Assembly (NCBI GenBank): GCA_947454525.1
Contig: CANGJM010000006.1
Location: forward strand, 62,001-126,000
Origin: Flavobacteriales bacterium
GTDB taxonomy: Bacteria; Bacteroidota; Bacteroidia; Flavobacteriales_D; Crocinitomicaceae
Reading direction: 5' to 3'
Length of the DNA: 64,000 nt
Position 1 is the first letter of the stretch. The number at the start of each line of letters is the position of its first letter. The position numbers and the translations under genes are program-made. Of this stretch, positions 55,854-64,000 are shown in pieces. Under the pieces are notes generated by a model. It was not told the origin of the DNA. It saw nothing but the letters and a program-made list of their open reading frames with translations, and did no database searches.

Positions 55854-55861
55854 TATTTTTG
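55854..55861 (+). promoter_or_regulatory. -7 element of lepA
   Basis: TATTTTTG matches the consensus, 8 nt from the lepA ATG at 55870, implying a very short leader. Confidence 0.5.
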
Positions 55862-55869
55862 TTACCGCT

Positions 55870-57666
55870 ATGAATCACATTCGAAATTTCTGCATTATTG
55901 CACACATCGATCACGGTAAAAGTACCCTCGCAGATCGCTTACTACAAACTACTGGAACGATTTCCGACCGTAACATGCAGGCGCAGGCTTTGGATGATAT
56001 GGACTTGGAACGCGAACGCGGAATCACCATTAAAAGTCATGCCATTCAAATGAGTTATAAGTTTGAAGGGAACGATTATATTTTGAACTTAATTGACACA
56101 CCAGGACACGTAGATTTCTCCTATGAAGTTTCGCGTTCAATCGCAGCTTGTGAAGGAGCTTTGTTGATTGTCGATGCATCTCAAGGAATTGAGGCACAAA
56201 CGATTTCAAATTTATATTTGGCATTAGAACACGATTTGGAAATTATTCCGATTCTGAATAAAATGGACTTACCAGGCGCAATGCCAGAGGAGGTTTCCGA
56301 TCAAATCATGGAATTAATCGGTTGTGATTTAGAAGACATTATACAAGCATCAGGAAAAACAGGACTTGGTGTTGAAGCGATATTGGCAGCTGTTGTGAAC
56401 AAAATTCCAGCACCAAAAGGAGATGAGTCAGCGCCGTTGCAAGCCATGATTTTCGACTCTGTTTTCAATCCATTTAGAGGAATTATTGCCTATTACCGAA
56501 TAAAAAATGGAGTTTTAAGAAAAGGACAAAAAGTTCGTTTTCTAAATACAGGAAGAGATTACAATGCCGATGAAATAGGAATTTTAAAAATGGATCTTTC
56601 GCCACGAAACGAAGTGAGAGCGGGAGATGTTGGATACATTATTTCTGGAATCAAGCAGGCAAACGAAGTGAAAGTTGGGGATACCATTACCGACACGGAA
56701 AATCCATGCGAAGTTCCCATTAAAGGATTTGAGGATGTTAAACCAATGGTCTTTGCTGGAATTTATCCAGTGGACAATGAAGATTATGAGGAACTGCGTT
56801 ATTCCATGGAAAAATTGCAACTCAATGATTCATCGTTAGTCTTCGAACCTGAATCTTCAGCTGCGCTTGGATTTGGTTTCCGTTGTGGATTCCTTGGAAT
56901 GCTACACATGGAGATCATTCAAGAACGTTTGGAACGCGAGTTTAATATGACCGTGATCACAACTGTTCCCAACGTGTCCTACAAGGCTTACATGAAAAAA
57001 GACCCAGAGGATGCATTGATTGTAAACAATCCATCTGAACTTCCAGATCCTTCCGGAATGGAACGTATTGAAGAACCATACATTAAAGCGCAAGTAATCA
57101 CGAAAACAGAATATGTTGGTGCGATTATGACCTTATGTATTGAAAAACGTGGCGAATTGCAAAATCAAGTTTACTTGACGCAAGACCGTGTGGAAATTAC
57201 CTTTGAAATGCCATTGGCAGAGATTGTCTTCGATTTCTATGACCGTTTGAAATCCGTTTCTCGTGGTTATGCTTCGTTTGACTATCATCCAATTGGCTAT
57301 AAAGAGTCAGATTTGATCAAAATGGACTTACTGCTTAATGGAGAACAAGTGGATGCATTATCAGCATTGGTTCACCGTAGTAATGCCTTTGACCTTGGAA
57401 AACGCATTTGTGTCAAATTGCGCGAATTAATCCCAAGGCAACAATTTGAAATTCCGATTCAAGCAGCTATTGGAGCGAAAGTAATCGCGCGCGAAACCAT
57501 CAAAGCCTTGAGAAAAGATGTAACAGCAAAATGTTACGGTGGAGATATTTCACGTAAACGTAAATTGTTAGAGAAACAAAAAGCAGGTAAAAAACGTATG
57601 CGCCAAGTGGGACGAGTAGAAGTTCCTCAAGAAGCCTTTTTAGCTGTATTGAAATTAAACGACTAA
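55870..57666 (+). CDS. lepA: Elongation factor 4 (LepA)
   Basis: This 598-residue translational GTPase binds ribosomes and affects elongation or ribosome assembly. GTPase motifs are [15 protein letters not shown] (G1), RGITIK (G2), DTPGHVDF (G3), NKMDLPGA (G4) and SGKTGLG (G5). The C-terminal family domain ends [34 protein letters not shown]. Length and order are standard. Confidence 0.97.
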   Translation: MNHIRNFCIIAHIDHGKSTLADRLLQTTGTISDRNMQAQALDDMDLERERGITIKSHAIQMSYKFEGNDYILNLIDTPGHVDFSYEVSRSIAACEGALLIVDASQGIEAQTISNLYLALEHDLEIIPILNKMDLPGAMPEEVSDQIMELIGCDLEDIIQASGKTGLGVEAILAAVVNKIPAPKGDESAPLQAMIFDSVFNPFRGIIAYYRIKNGVLRKGQKVRFLNTGRDYNADEIGILKMDLSPRNEVRAGDVGYIISGIKQANEVKVGDTITDTENPCEVPIKGFEDVKPMVFAGIYPVDNEDYEELRYSMEKLQLNDSSLVFEPESSAALGFGFRCGFLGMLHMEIIQERLEREFNMTVITTVPNVSYKAYMKKDPEDALIVNNPSELPDPSGMERIEEPYIKAQVITKTEYVGAIMTLCIEKRGELQNQVYLTQDRVEITFEMPLAEIVFDFYDRLKSVSRGYASFDYHPIGYKESDLIKMDLLLNGEQVDALSALVHRSNAFDLGKRICVKLRELIPRQQFEIPIQAAIGAKVIARETIKALRKDVTAKCYGGDISRKRKLLEKQKAGKKRMRQVGRVEVPQEAFLAVLKLND

Positions 57667-57676
57667 ATCTATACCT

Positions 57677-58111
57677 ATGAATTCTATTTTAACTCACGCT
57701 CATTCTGGCTTACGTTGGGTAGCCATCATTCTTTTATTACTTGCGATTATCAATGCGTTTACATCAAAGACCTTTGAAAAGAAGCACAAGATGATCAACT
57801 TATTTACCATGATTACTTTGCATACGCAATTAATTATTGGCTTGGTTCAATATTTTATCACGTCTGGCAAAGTGAAATTTTTTGATGGTTGGATGAAAGA
57901 AGCAGCATTTCGTTTTTACGGAATGGAACACTTAATGGGGATGTTGATTGCTATTGTGTTGATCACAGTTGGATACAGCAAATCCAAAAGAGGAACTACC
58001 GATTCAGAGAAATTTAAACCGATTAAATTGTTCTACTTAATTGGATTCATTTTGATTATTGCGTCTATTCCTTGGCCATTCAGAACAGCACTTGGTGGAT
58101 CATGGTTCTAA
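57677..58111 (+). CDS. Cytochrome b-like four-helix membrane protein
   Basis: This 144-residue protein has four helices and histidines suitable for haem: HAHSGLRW near the N-terminus, TLHTQLIIG in helix two and GMEHLMGM in helix three. Small proteins of this type in Flavobacteriales are often called cytochrome B, but haem binding is unproven. It starts 10 nt after lepA, and the cytochrome c lipoprotein gene begins inside its last codons. The pairing suggests a shared redox role. Confidence 0.75.
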   Translation: MNSILTHAHSGLRWVAIILLLLAIINAFTSKTFEKKHKMINLFTMITLHTQLIIGLVQYFITSGKVKFFDGWMKEAAFRFYGMEHLMGMLIAIVLITVGYSKSKRGTTDSEKFKPIKLFYLIGFILIIASIPWPFRTALGGSWF

Positions 58112-58437
58112 CACGCGTACTCTTTATTCTGTTTTTAGCAGGACTAACTTCCTGTGGCAACGATAAAGCTTCAAGTAACAACGAAACTTTACCGATGGAA
58201 TCGCCCGCTGAAAAAGGTGCTTCATTGTATACATTAAATTGTGCAAGTTGTCATGGTGAAGATGGAAAAATGGGAGCTTCTGGAGCGAAAGACTTGTCCG
58301 AATCTCGTTTAAGTGATAAGCAGATAAAAAAGATACTACAAAAGGGTAAAAATGCCATGCCTCCCATGTCCGCAATTTTGGAGAATGAGGAAAACATGGA
58401 ATTTGTTATCCAGCACATTAAAACGTTGAGAAAGTAA
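58102..58437 (+). CDS. Small cytochrome c lipoprotein
   Basis: The 111-residue protein starts at the ATG at 58102, 10 nt inside the preceding gene. A lipoprotein signal ends in LTSC (Cys18). The haem c site is CASCH (47-51), and Met86 or Met89 in NAMPPM is the likely axial ligand. It should be anchored at a membrane face in the periplasm and carry electrons. Its stop overlaps the hflX start by 1 nt (TAATG). Confidence 0.88.
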   Translation: MVLTRVLFILFLAGLTSCGNDKASSNNETLPMESPAEKGASLYTLNCASCHGEDGKMGASGAKDLSESRLSDKQIKKILQKGKNAMPPMSAILENEENMEFVIQHIKTLRK

Positions 58438-59627
58438 TGCAAGAAGGCCACGTAACAGTAGATGCAGTAGAGGAATCTTGTATTTTAGTTGGGGTAATCA
58501 CATCGGAAATAGATGAGGTTATTGCCAATGAACATTTGGACGAGTTGGAGTTTTTAGCTGAAACAGCTGGTGCAATTACACACACGAAATTTTTACAAAA
58601 GTTACCTTATCCGAATCCAAGAACCTATGTTGGCTCCGGAAAACTAGAGGAAATTAAACAGTACATGAAGGCGATGGACATCGACATGGTGATTTTTGAT
58701 GACGAGCTGTCCCCCTCACAATTACGAAATATTGAACGCGAGTTGGAATGTAAAGTCTTGGATCGCACCATTCTTATTTTAGATATTTTCGCTAGTCGTG
58801 CTCGAACCTTTCATGCAAAAACACAAGTAGAACTCGCGCAGCTTCAGTACATGCTTCCGCGCTTAACACGTATGTGGACCCACCTTGAACGTCAAAAAGG
58901 AGGAATTGGACTTCGTGGCCCGGGGGAATCTCAAATTGAAACTGACCGCCGAATTATTCAAATGCGCATTTCCTTGATGAAGGAAAGGTTAAAAGACATT
59001 GATAAACAAATGACTATTCAACGAAGTAACCGAGGACAACTTGTCCGAGTTGCCCTTGTTGGATATACGAATGTGGGGAAGAGCACCCTAATGAATTTAC
59101 TTTCCAAATCTGAGGTGTTTGCTGAAAACAAACTGTTTGCTACCCTCGATACCACGGTGAGGAAAGTGGTAATCGACAACATGCCGATGCTCTTAACAGA
59201 TACGGTTGGATTTATCCGAAAACTACCTCAACAATTGATGGAATCGTTTAAATCTACATTAGATGAGGTTCGTGAAGCGGATTTGCTCATTCATGTGTTA
59301 GACATTTCTCACCCAAACTTCGAAGATCAATTTAATGTTGTCAATGAAACATTGAACGAAATAGATAAAACGGAGAAACCAACCATCGTTGTGTTCAATA
59401 AAATTGATGCTTATCAACCGATTCTGAATGAAATGAATGAAGAAGAGGAGGATGTGACCACCTTGGAATCACTCAAAAAATCATGGATGGCAAAAATGAA
59501 CAAAACAAAATGTGTGTTTATTTCTGCTCAGAATAAAGAGAATGTGGAAGAATTGAAGGAAGTACTTTACGAAGAGGTGAAAACCATCTTTCGTGTGCGC
59601 TATCCTTACAATAATTTCTTGTATTAG
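58437..59627 (+). CDS. hflX: Ribosome-associated GTPase HflX
   Basis: This 396-residue GTPase splits or rescues stalled ribosomes under stress. The N-terminal domain includes NPRTYVGSGKLEEI and GLRGPGESQIETDRR. The G domain has ALVGYTNVGKSTLMNLL, DTTVRK, LTDTVGFIRKLP and VFNKIDAY. It is the last gene of the small redox cluster. Its stop shares TTAG with the convergent rnr stop (59624-59627). Confidence 0.96.
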   Translation: MQEGHVTVDAVEESCILVGVITSEIDEVIANEHLDELEFLAETAGAITHTKFLQKLPYPNPRTYVGSGKLEEIKQYMKAMDIDMVIFDDELSPSQLRNIERELECKVLDRTILILDIFASRARTFHAKTQVELAQLQYMLPRLTRMWTHLERQKGGIGLRGPGESQIETDRRIIQMRISLMKERLKDIDKQMTIQRSNRGQLVRVALVGYTNVGKSTLMNLLSKSEVFAENKLFATLDTTVRKVVIDNMPMLLTDTVGFIRKLPQQLMESFKSTLDEVREADLLIHVLDISHPNFEDQFNVVNETLNEIDKTEKPTIVVFNKIDAYQPILNEMNEEEEDVTTLESLKKSWMAKMNKTKCVFISAQNKENVEELKEVLYEEVKTIFRVRYPYNNFLY

Positions 59628-61765
59628 TCAACGACTAATTCTAAGTCAATTTGACGTTTTTTAGGATTGACCTTCGCGATTTTTACACGCACCTTATCTC
59701 CAAAATTAAAGGCTTTTCTAAAGCGTGCTCCTGTAATTTTAAAGTTGTCCTGATCGAAATAATAACGGTCTCCAGGAATTTCTGACATCGGCACCATTCC
59801 TTCACAATGATTTTCGTCCATACGAACAAACATTCCATGTTCAGCAATCCCGGAAATTGTCCCCTCAAATACTTCTCCCAAGTGATCCATCACGAATAAG
59901 GTTTGGAAATATTTCGTAGATTCTCTTTCTGCTTCAGAGGCCTTGCGTTCATTTTTGGAAATACGCGTACAAATGGCTTTTAATTCCCCTCCATATTTGT
60001 GCTGCTTATTCGTAAGTTCTTCCTGTAAAATACGGTGAACCACTAAATCTGCATAGCGTCTGATGGGAGAGGTGAAATGGCTGTAATGTTTAAAAGCTAA
60101 TCCATAATGCCCAATGTTTTCTGTCTCATAAGAAGCTTTGGCCATGGATCGAATAGCCATGGACTGAACAAGTGAAAACTCATTTTCCTCACGAATTTCT
60201 TCGAATAAGGCATTCAAATTTTTAGCGATGGATTGCGTATCGTGTAAATCGATTTTGTGTCCGAATTTCTCAATGAACACAGAGAAAACATCCATTTTTC
60301 CTGGGTCTGGAGAATCGTGAACGCGATAAATCATCGGGAATGGGTCTCTGCCTTTTTCTGGTTTCGACAAGAAAGTAGCTACTTTGCGGTTAGCAAGCAA
60401 CATAAATTCTTCAATTAATTTATGCGCGTCTTTGGAGGTTTTAATCACCACTTCGGATGGATTCCCAACATTGTTTAGGCGAAAACGCATCTCCTCGGAC
60501 TCGATACTGAGCGCACCGTCCTTTAATCGTTGTTTTCTTAAAATATGTGCTACTGAATTCAGTTTGCGAATGACCACTTCGTGGTCTCCATCTTTTCCTT
60601 CGATGATTTCCTGTGCTTCTTCATAGGTAAATCGGCGATCTGAATGAATGACTCCTTTTCCATACCATTCTTTGTATATTTTTCCTTTATCATCCATTTC
60701 AAAAACGGCGGAGAAGGTATACTTGTCTTCGTGCGGTCGTAGGGAGCAGGCAATGTTTGACAATTGTTCCGGCAACATGGGAATCACACGGTCAACTAAA
60801 TATACCGAGTTTGATCGAAGTAGCGCCTCAGCGTCCATGGCCATACCTGGACGAACATAATGACTAACGTCCGCAATGTGAACACCAAGTTCGTAATGTC
60901 CATTTTCTAATTCATGGTAAGAAATGGCGTCATCAAAATCACGTGCATCAAATGGATCGATGGTGAATGTTAGGGTTGTTCGGAAGTCTCGACGCGTTGA
61001 AATTTCTTTATCATCAAGTTCAACAGGTACACGTTCCGCTTCTTCTAATACAGCATCTGGAAAAATAGGGTTGATCCCTTGATTGTATAGAATAGAAAGC
61101 ATTTCCGTGTCATTACTTCCAGGCATACCTAAAATGGCAACAACTTCTCCAAATGGTTTTTCTGCTGATTTTGGCCAAACCGTAATTTTCACAAGTACTT
61201 TCTCCCCATCCCTTGCGCCATTCAAATTTTCTTTCGGTACGCGAATTTCTAAGCCACTGCGATTATTGTCTGGAATAAGTAATGCTGTTTTATCACCGAA
61301 TTGAATGGTGCCAACAAATTGCACACGTTCCCGTTCTTTGATTTCAACTACTGCGCCTTCGTCTCGGTTGGGTCCTGACTTGAATACGCGAACTTTTACT
61401 TTGTCCCCATTCAGTGCCTGACCAATATTTTGTGGTGCAATGAACACATCTTTTTCCTTCCCTTCCACGACAACAAATCCAGCTCCACGTTGTGTCAACT
61501 GAATCACGCCTTCCACTAAATTGGACGTACCGCTTAAGCTATACGTAAAATGATTGATTCGTTTAATGGCATTTTTGCTCGCTAAGGCGTTTAAGCCTTC
61601 GAAAACAACCTGACGACTCATGGGATCACGGGCCTCAACCAATGAACAGATTTGTTGGTGTGTTAATTCAACACCGGGGTGTTTCTCGAATAAGCGAATT
61701 AAAATCGCGTTGATACCCGATTTTTTTTTGCCGGGAGATGGTTTTGAATACCTTTTTTTGGACAT
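59624..61765 (-). CDS. rnr: Ribonuclease R
   Basis: This 713-residue 3'-5' exoribonuclease degrades structured RNA. It has N-terminal cold-shock-like domains (QRGAGFVVVEGKEKDVFIAPQNIGQALNGD), the RNB catalytic domain with the acidic cluster TIDPFDARDFDDAIS, and a C-terminal S1 domain (FEGTISGIAEHGMFVRMDENHCEGMV). A basic start (MSKKRYSKPSPGKKKSG) is typical. A perfect 8-bp inverted repeat (61775-61795) overlaps its probable -7 element. Confidence 0.95.
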   Translation of the reverse strand: MSKKRYSKPSPGKKKSGINAILIRLFEKHPGVELTHQQICSLVEARDPMSRQVVFEGLNALASKNAIKRINHFTYSLSGTSNLVEGVIQLTQRGAGFVVVEGKEKDVFIAPQNIGQALNGDKVKVRVFKSGPNRDEGAVVEIKERERVQFVGTIQFGDKTALLIPDNNRSGLEIRVPKENLNGARDGEKVLVKITVWPKSAEKPFGEVVAILGMPGSNDTEMLSILYNQGINPIFPDAVLEEAERVPVELDDKEISTRRDFRTTLTFTIDPFDARDFDDAISYHELENGHYELGVHIADVSHYVRPGMAMDAEALLRSNSVYLVDRVIPMLPEQLSNIACSLRPHEDKYTFSAVFEMDDKGKIYKEWYGKGVIHSDRRFTYEEAQEIIEGKDGDHEVVIRKLNSVAHILRKQRLKDGALSIESEEMRFRLNNVGNPSEVVIKTSKDAHKLIEEFMLLANRKVATFLSKPEKGRDPFPMIYRVHDSPDPGKMDVFSVFIEKFGHKIDLHDTQSIAKNLNALFEEIREENEFSLVQSMAIRSMAKASYETENIGHYGLAFKHYSHFTSPIRRYADLVVHRILQEELTNKQHKYGGELKAICTRISKNERKASEAERESTKYFQTLFVMDHLGEVFEGTISGIAEHGMFVRMDENHCEGMVPMSEIPGDRYYFDQDNFKITGARFRKAFNFGDKVRVKIAKVNPKKRQIDLELVVD

Positions 61766-61769
61766 AGTA

Positions 61770-61777
61770 CGAAATTA
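61770..61777 (-). promoter_or_regulatory. Probable -7 element of rnr
   Basis: TAATTTCG has one mismatch to TAnnTTTG and is 4 nt from the ATG at 61765. It is partly covered by the inverted repeat 61775-61795. Confidence 0.35.
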
Positions 61778-61795
61778 GACAATAATCTTGTCTAA
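61775..61795. promoter_or_regulatory. Candidate operator of rnr (8-bp inverted repeat)
   Basis: TTAGACAA and TTGTCTAA are exact reverse complements separated by 5 bp, a shape typical of a dimeric repressor site. It lies 10 nt upstream of the rnr start. The stem could instead form an RNA hairpin in a read-through transcript. Confidence 0.5.
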
Positions 61796-61823
61796 AGTGT
61801 TCGAAAAGATTGAAAGTAACAAT

Positions 61824-62576
61824 TTAGTGACGAACCACTAATTTTTTGGTAATGGATTTACCTGTTGAAGTCTCAAAAATAAGGAAGTAGATTCCATTGC
61901 TGAAATCACCTACATTGATTTTTTTACTTCCGTGAATCGTCTCTTTCATGATCACGTTCCCAACAGCATCCATCAATTTGAATGTTGACTGGTCCATGCC
62001 AGCTAGTTGAATGGAAACATATTCAGATGTTGGATTTGGGTATATGCTTACGCCAACTTCTTCTTTCACTGGTTTCACTGCAGCTAAGTAATCTACCACA
62101 ACATCAACAGAATCCGAGAAAGAAAGTCCATTTGTCGAAATGTAATAACGGTAATGAGCAGTTCCGTAAACGCCATCCGCAGGATCTACAGAAGCTTTCA
62201 ATTTACCATATTCACCATCATTAATAGTGAAAAGTACTGCTTGAGCACCAGGGGTAGTCCACGGATTTGTATTCATTTGTCCGGAAGAATAACATGTTCC
62301 ACCGAATGGATCCGTTGCATGTCCCCAGCACAAAGCGTCTGTCCATCCAGCCGGAGCATCTATGCGTAAACGTGTCACTCTCCAAGCATGTGCTGACCCG
62401 GTATTGTTTTCAACATCAAGTGCAATATCGAAAGAAGTGTTGGATGGAGCAACGACTGTATGTGTTGCACCTGAAATATCAGTTGTTTGTCCATCAACAT
62501 GAATGACTATGCCATCTTGAGCATAGGAGAAAACACTCAAACCAAGTGTTAAAACAAGAAATAAGGACTTCATCAT
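61824..62576 (-). CDS. T9SS type A sorting-domain protein, otherwise unknown
   Basis: The 250-residue secreted protein has a signal peptide (MMKSLFLVLTLGLSVFSYAQ), a beta-rich region of about 150 residues with one WGHATDPFGGTCYSSG segment, and a type A C-terminal sorting domain (about 175-250: VSIYPNPTSEYVSIQL to GKSITKKLVVRH). It should pass the outer membrane by T9SS and be cleaved or anchored there. The middle domain is not recognised. It has the best two-element promoter in the window. Confidence 0.85.
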   Translation of the reverse strand: MMKSLFLVLTLGLSVFSYAQDGIVIHVDGQTTDISGATHTVVAPSNTSFDIALDVENNTGSAHAWRVTRLRIDAPAGWTDALCWGHATDPFGGTCYSSGQMNTNPWTTPGAQAVLFTINDGEYGKLKASVDPADGVYGTAHYRYYISTNGLSFSDSVDVVVDYLAAVKPVKEEVGVSIYPNPTSEYVSIQLAGMDQSTFKLMDAVGNVIMKETIHGSKKINVGDFSNGIYFLIFETSTGKSITKKLVVRH

Positions 62577-62592
62577 GGAGCATCAGTTTTTT

Positions 62593-62624
62593 CAAAAATA
62601 CGGAAAATTCATTAATTTTCAAAA
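62593..62624 (-). promoter_or_regulatory. Promoter of the T9SS type A gene
   Basis: TTTTG (62620-62624) and TATTTTTG (62593-62600) are separated by exactly 19 bp, a full match to the Bacteroidota promoter layout, 16 nt before the ATG at 62576. Confidence 0.75.
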
Positions 62625-62657
62625 TTGCTGAAAGTTTTTCAGGTCTTGGTTTTTTTA

Positions 62658-62665
62658 TACCTTTG
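62658..62665 (+). promoter_or_regulatory. -7 element of the 62712 thioredoxin gene
   Basis: TACCTTTG matches the consensus, 46 nt before the ATG at 62712. It supports that start over an in-frame alternative at 62691. Confidence 0.45.
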
Positions 62666-62711
62666 AGTTCGGCAAGGTTTTTGAATAGTCGTGCCAAAAA
62701 ATGATCAAATT

Positions 62712-63227
62712 ATGAAAACACTTTTTACACTTGCCTTCGTATTTTTTGCTGGAATTTCCGCATACTCACAAGATACACATGCTACTGAAAGCCAACTAAA
62801 ACAACTTCCTTCTGTTAACCTGAAGGATATGAATGGGAAATCCGTTAATACAGCCTCAATTGCCGTAGATGGCCCCATCATCATTAGTTTTTGGGCAACA
62901 TGGTGTGCGCCGTGCAAGAAGGAATTGAATACCATTCATGAATTGTACGAAGATTGGCAGGCTGAAACCGGTGTAACCTTGGTTGCCGTGTCTATTGATG
63001 ACGAAAAAACAAAAAGCCAAGTGCCTGTTTATGTGAATGGAAAAGCTTGGGATTACATGGTATTAATGGATCCTAACGGAGACTTTAAACGTGCAATGGG
63101 TGTTAACAACGTTCCTCACACATTTTTAGTGGACAAAGACGGTAACATTGTCTATTCACACAATAATTATGCGCCGGGAGATGAAGAAAAATTATACAAA
63201 GAATTGCTTCACCTAAGCGGAAAATAA
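62712..63227 (+). CDS. Periplasmic TlpA/ResA-like thioredoxin
   Basis: The 171-residue protein has a signal peptide (MKTLFTLAFVFFAGISAYSQ) and one thioredoxin fold with the active site WCAPC (Cys65 and Cys68 in FWATWCAPCKKELN) and the cis-Pro loop NVPHTFLVD. Such proteins reduce disulfides in the periplasm, for example in cytochrome c maturation. It is 5 nt upstream of the DUF6029-like gene and probably cotranscribed with it. Confidence 0.92.
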   Translation: MKTLFTLAFVFFAGISAYSQDTHATESQLKQLPSVNLKDMNGKSVNTASIAVDGPIIISFWATWCAPCKKELNTIHELYEDWQAETGVTLVAVSIDDEKTKSQVPVYVNGKAWDYMVLMDPNGDFKRAMGVNNVPHTFLVDKDGNIVYSHNNYAPGDEEKLYKELLHLSGK

Positions 63228-63232
63228 ATCAA

Positions 63233-64000
63233 ATGAATAAACTTCTACTCGCTACATCAGGCCTGTTTATTACTTTTTTAAGTTTTGCTCAAGGCTCTTT
63301 AACCGGAAATATCGAAAGTACCTTTCAGTACTTGAATGCCGATTCCATTATTGATGCAAAACAACCGCCACAAAAAGGATTATTAAACTCCTACATGAAC
63401 GTTTTCTATACACAAGGAAATTTCAAAGCGGGGATGAGGTTAGAATCATATTTACCAAGAATTCAAGGATATCCAAACCGTTTTGATGGGACTGGAATTG
63501 GCATGCGCTACATCGGTTATTCGAATGGATTTGTGGATGTAACTTTGGGTTCATTTTATGAGCAATTTGGATCCGGTCTTTCATTTAGAGCTTATGAAGA
63601 CCGTGCCTTGGGCTATGACAACATGATGGACGGGGCTCGAATCATTGTTCGTCCAACTAGTGGACTGGTTATCAAAGGGGTTTACGGCTATCAACGCCTT
63701 TCCTTTCAAGGAGGAAACATCATACATGGGGACGGAATTGTTCGTGGAATAGACGGTGAATTTCACCTGAATGAAGGATTGAAAAAAATGAAGGATTTTC
63801 CATTGGATGTTGTTCTTGGAGCCTCCTTTGTGAGTAAATACCAAGAGGATAATAATCCAGATTTGATCTTGCCACAAAATGTGGGGACCTATGGTGGACG
63901 CATGAAATTACGATACAAAAACTTCTACGGAGATGTCGAATATGTGCAAAAAGAACAAGATCCGTCAAGTGACAATAATTACATCTACAACTATGGACAC
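63233..64000 (+). CDS. DUF6029-like outer-membrane protein (partial)
   Basis: The frame runs from the ATG at 63233 off the right edge; 256 codons are visible. A signal peptide (MNKLLLATSGLFITFLSFAQ) is followed by repeated amphipathic beta strands with aromatic ends. The segment VTLGSFYEQFGSGLSFRAYEDRALG resembles DUF6029 proteins of Bacteroidota, named here from memory. It is probably a beta-barrel or surface-exposed outer-membrane protein. The upstream thioredoxin may assist its folding, which is inference. Confidence 0.72.
   Translation, partial: MNKLLLATSGLFITFLSFAQGSLTGNIESTFQYLNADSIIDAKQPPQKGLLNSYMNVFYTQGNFKAGMRLESYLPRIQGYPNRFDGTGIGMRYIGYSNGFVDVTLGSFYEQFGSGLSFRAYEDRALGYDNMMDGARIIVRPTSGLVIKGVYGYQRLSFQGGNIIHGDGIVRGIDGEFHLNEGLKKMKDFPLDVVLGASFVSKYQEDNNPDLILPQNVGTYGGRMKLRYKNFYGDVEYVQKEQDPSSDNNYIYNYGH

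Overview
The window reads as one stretch of chromosome from a member of the Bacteroidota, most likely Flavobacteriales near the Crocinitomicaceae (Fluviicola-like). The lineage is inferred from several signs. Type 9 secretion C-terminal domains of type A (61824-62576) and type B (13418-15769, 44101-44961) are present. Many genes have a TAnnTTTG -7 promoter element just upstream. There is a three-gene sdhCAB operon with a single large cytochrome b subunit, a eukaryote-like NADP isocitrate dehydrogenase and a eukaryote-like ribonucleotide reductase. DNA is AT-rich and genes are tightly packed with many 1-4 nt overlaps. No rRNA, insertion sequence, prophage or CRISPR array was seen.

Layout. 1-3337: the 5' part of a large membrane-anchored coiled-coil DUF4175-like gene, running off the left edge. 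3338-3906: an AT-rich gap with DnaA-box-like words and an inverted repeat. 3907-10274: rpiB, a DUF4403 lipoprotein/OmpA pair, icd, fumC and two small membrane proteins. 10713-17746: tryptophan 2,3-dioxygenase, an orphan peptide-binding protein, a large T9SS cell-surface protein, an M20 peptidase and a LEA14-like lipoprotein. 17746-24099: polA, rseP and paaZ. 24165-27592: an RND/MMPL exporter and an AlkB-like oxygenase. 27593-28168: tRNA-Gly and tRNA-Leu with a duplicated 126-bp flank. 28192-31014: a carotenoid operon (SDR, cruF-like, crtZ, lycopene cyclase). 31041-36885: hemL, kynU, purN, acpP-fabF-rnc and a small membrane protein.

37007-43289: sdhCAB, an S66 LD-carboxypeptidase, ispD and a lipid kinase. 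43452-46804: a membrane protein, an ECF sigma factor with an unusual anti-sigma-like partner, and a TlpA-like thioredoxin. 46866-53112: mreB, purH, nrdA and nrdB. 53557-59627: comF, an FAD oxidoreductase, a small membrane protein, lepA, a cytochrome b-like/cytochrome c pair and hflX. 59624-64000: rnr, a T9SS type A protein, a periplasmic thioredoxin and the start of a DUF6029-like outer-membrane protein.

Most of this is core metabolism: TCA cycle (icd, fumC, sdhCAB), fatty acid synthesis (acpP, fabF), purine synthesis (purN, purH), haem (hemL), isoprenoid and carotenoid supply (ispD plus the crt operon), tryptophan breakdown (kynA, kynU), and DNA/RNA maintenance (polA, nrdAB, rnc, rnr). The less ordinary items are the sigma/anti-sigma pair whose partner ends in a T9SS type B domain, the duplicated tRNA-Leu 3' flank, the duplicated nrdA 3' end, the DnaA-box-like gap near the left edge, the inverted repeat over the rnr promoter, and an rnc gene with no ATG or GTG start. 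I did not find a clearly new multi-gene system.
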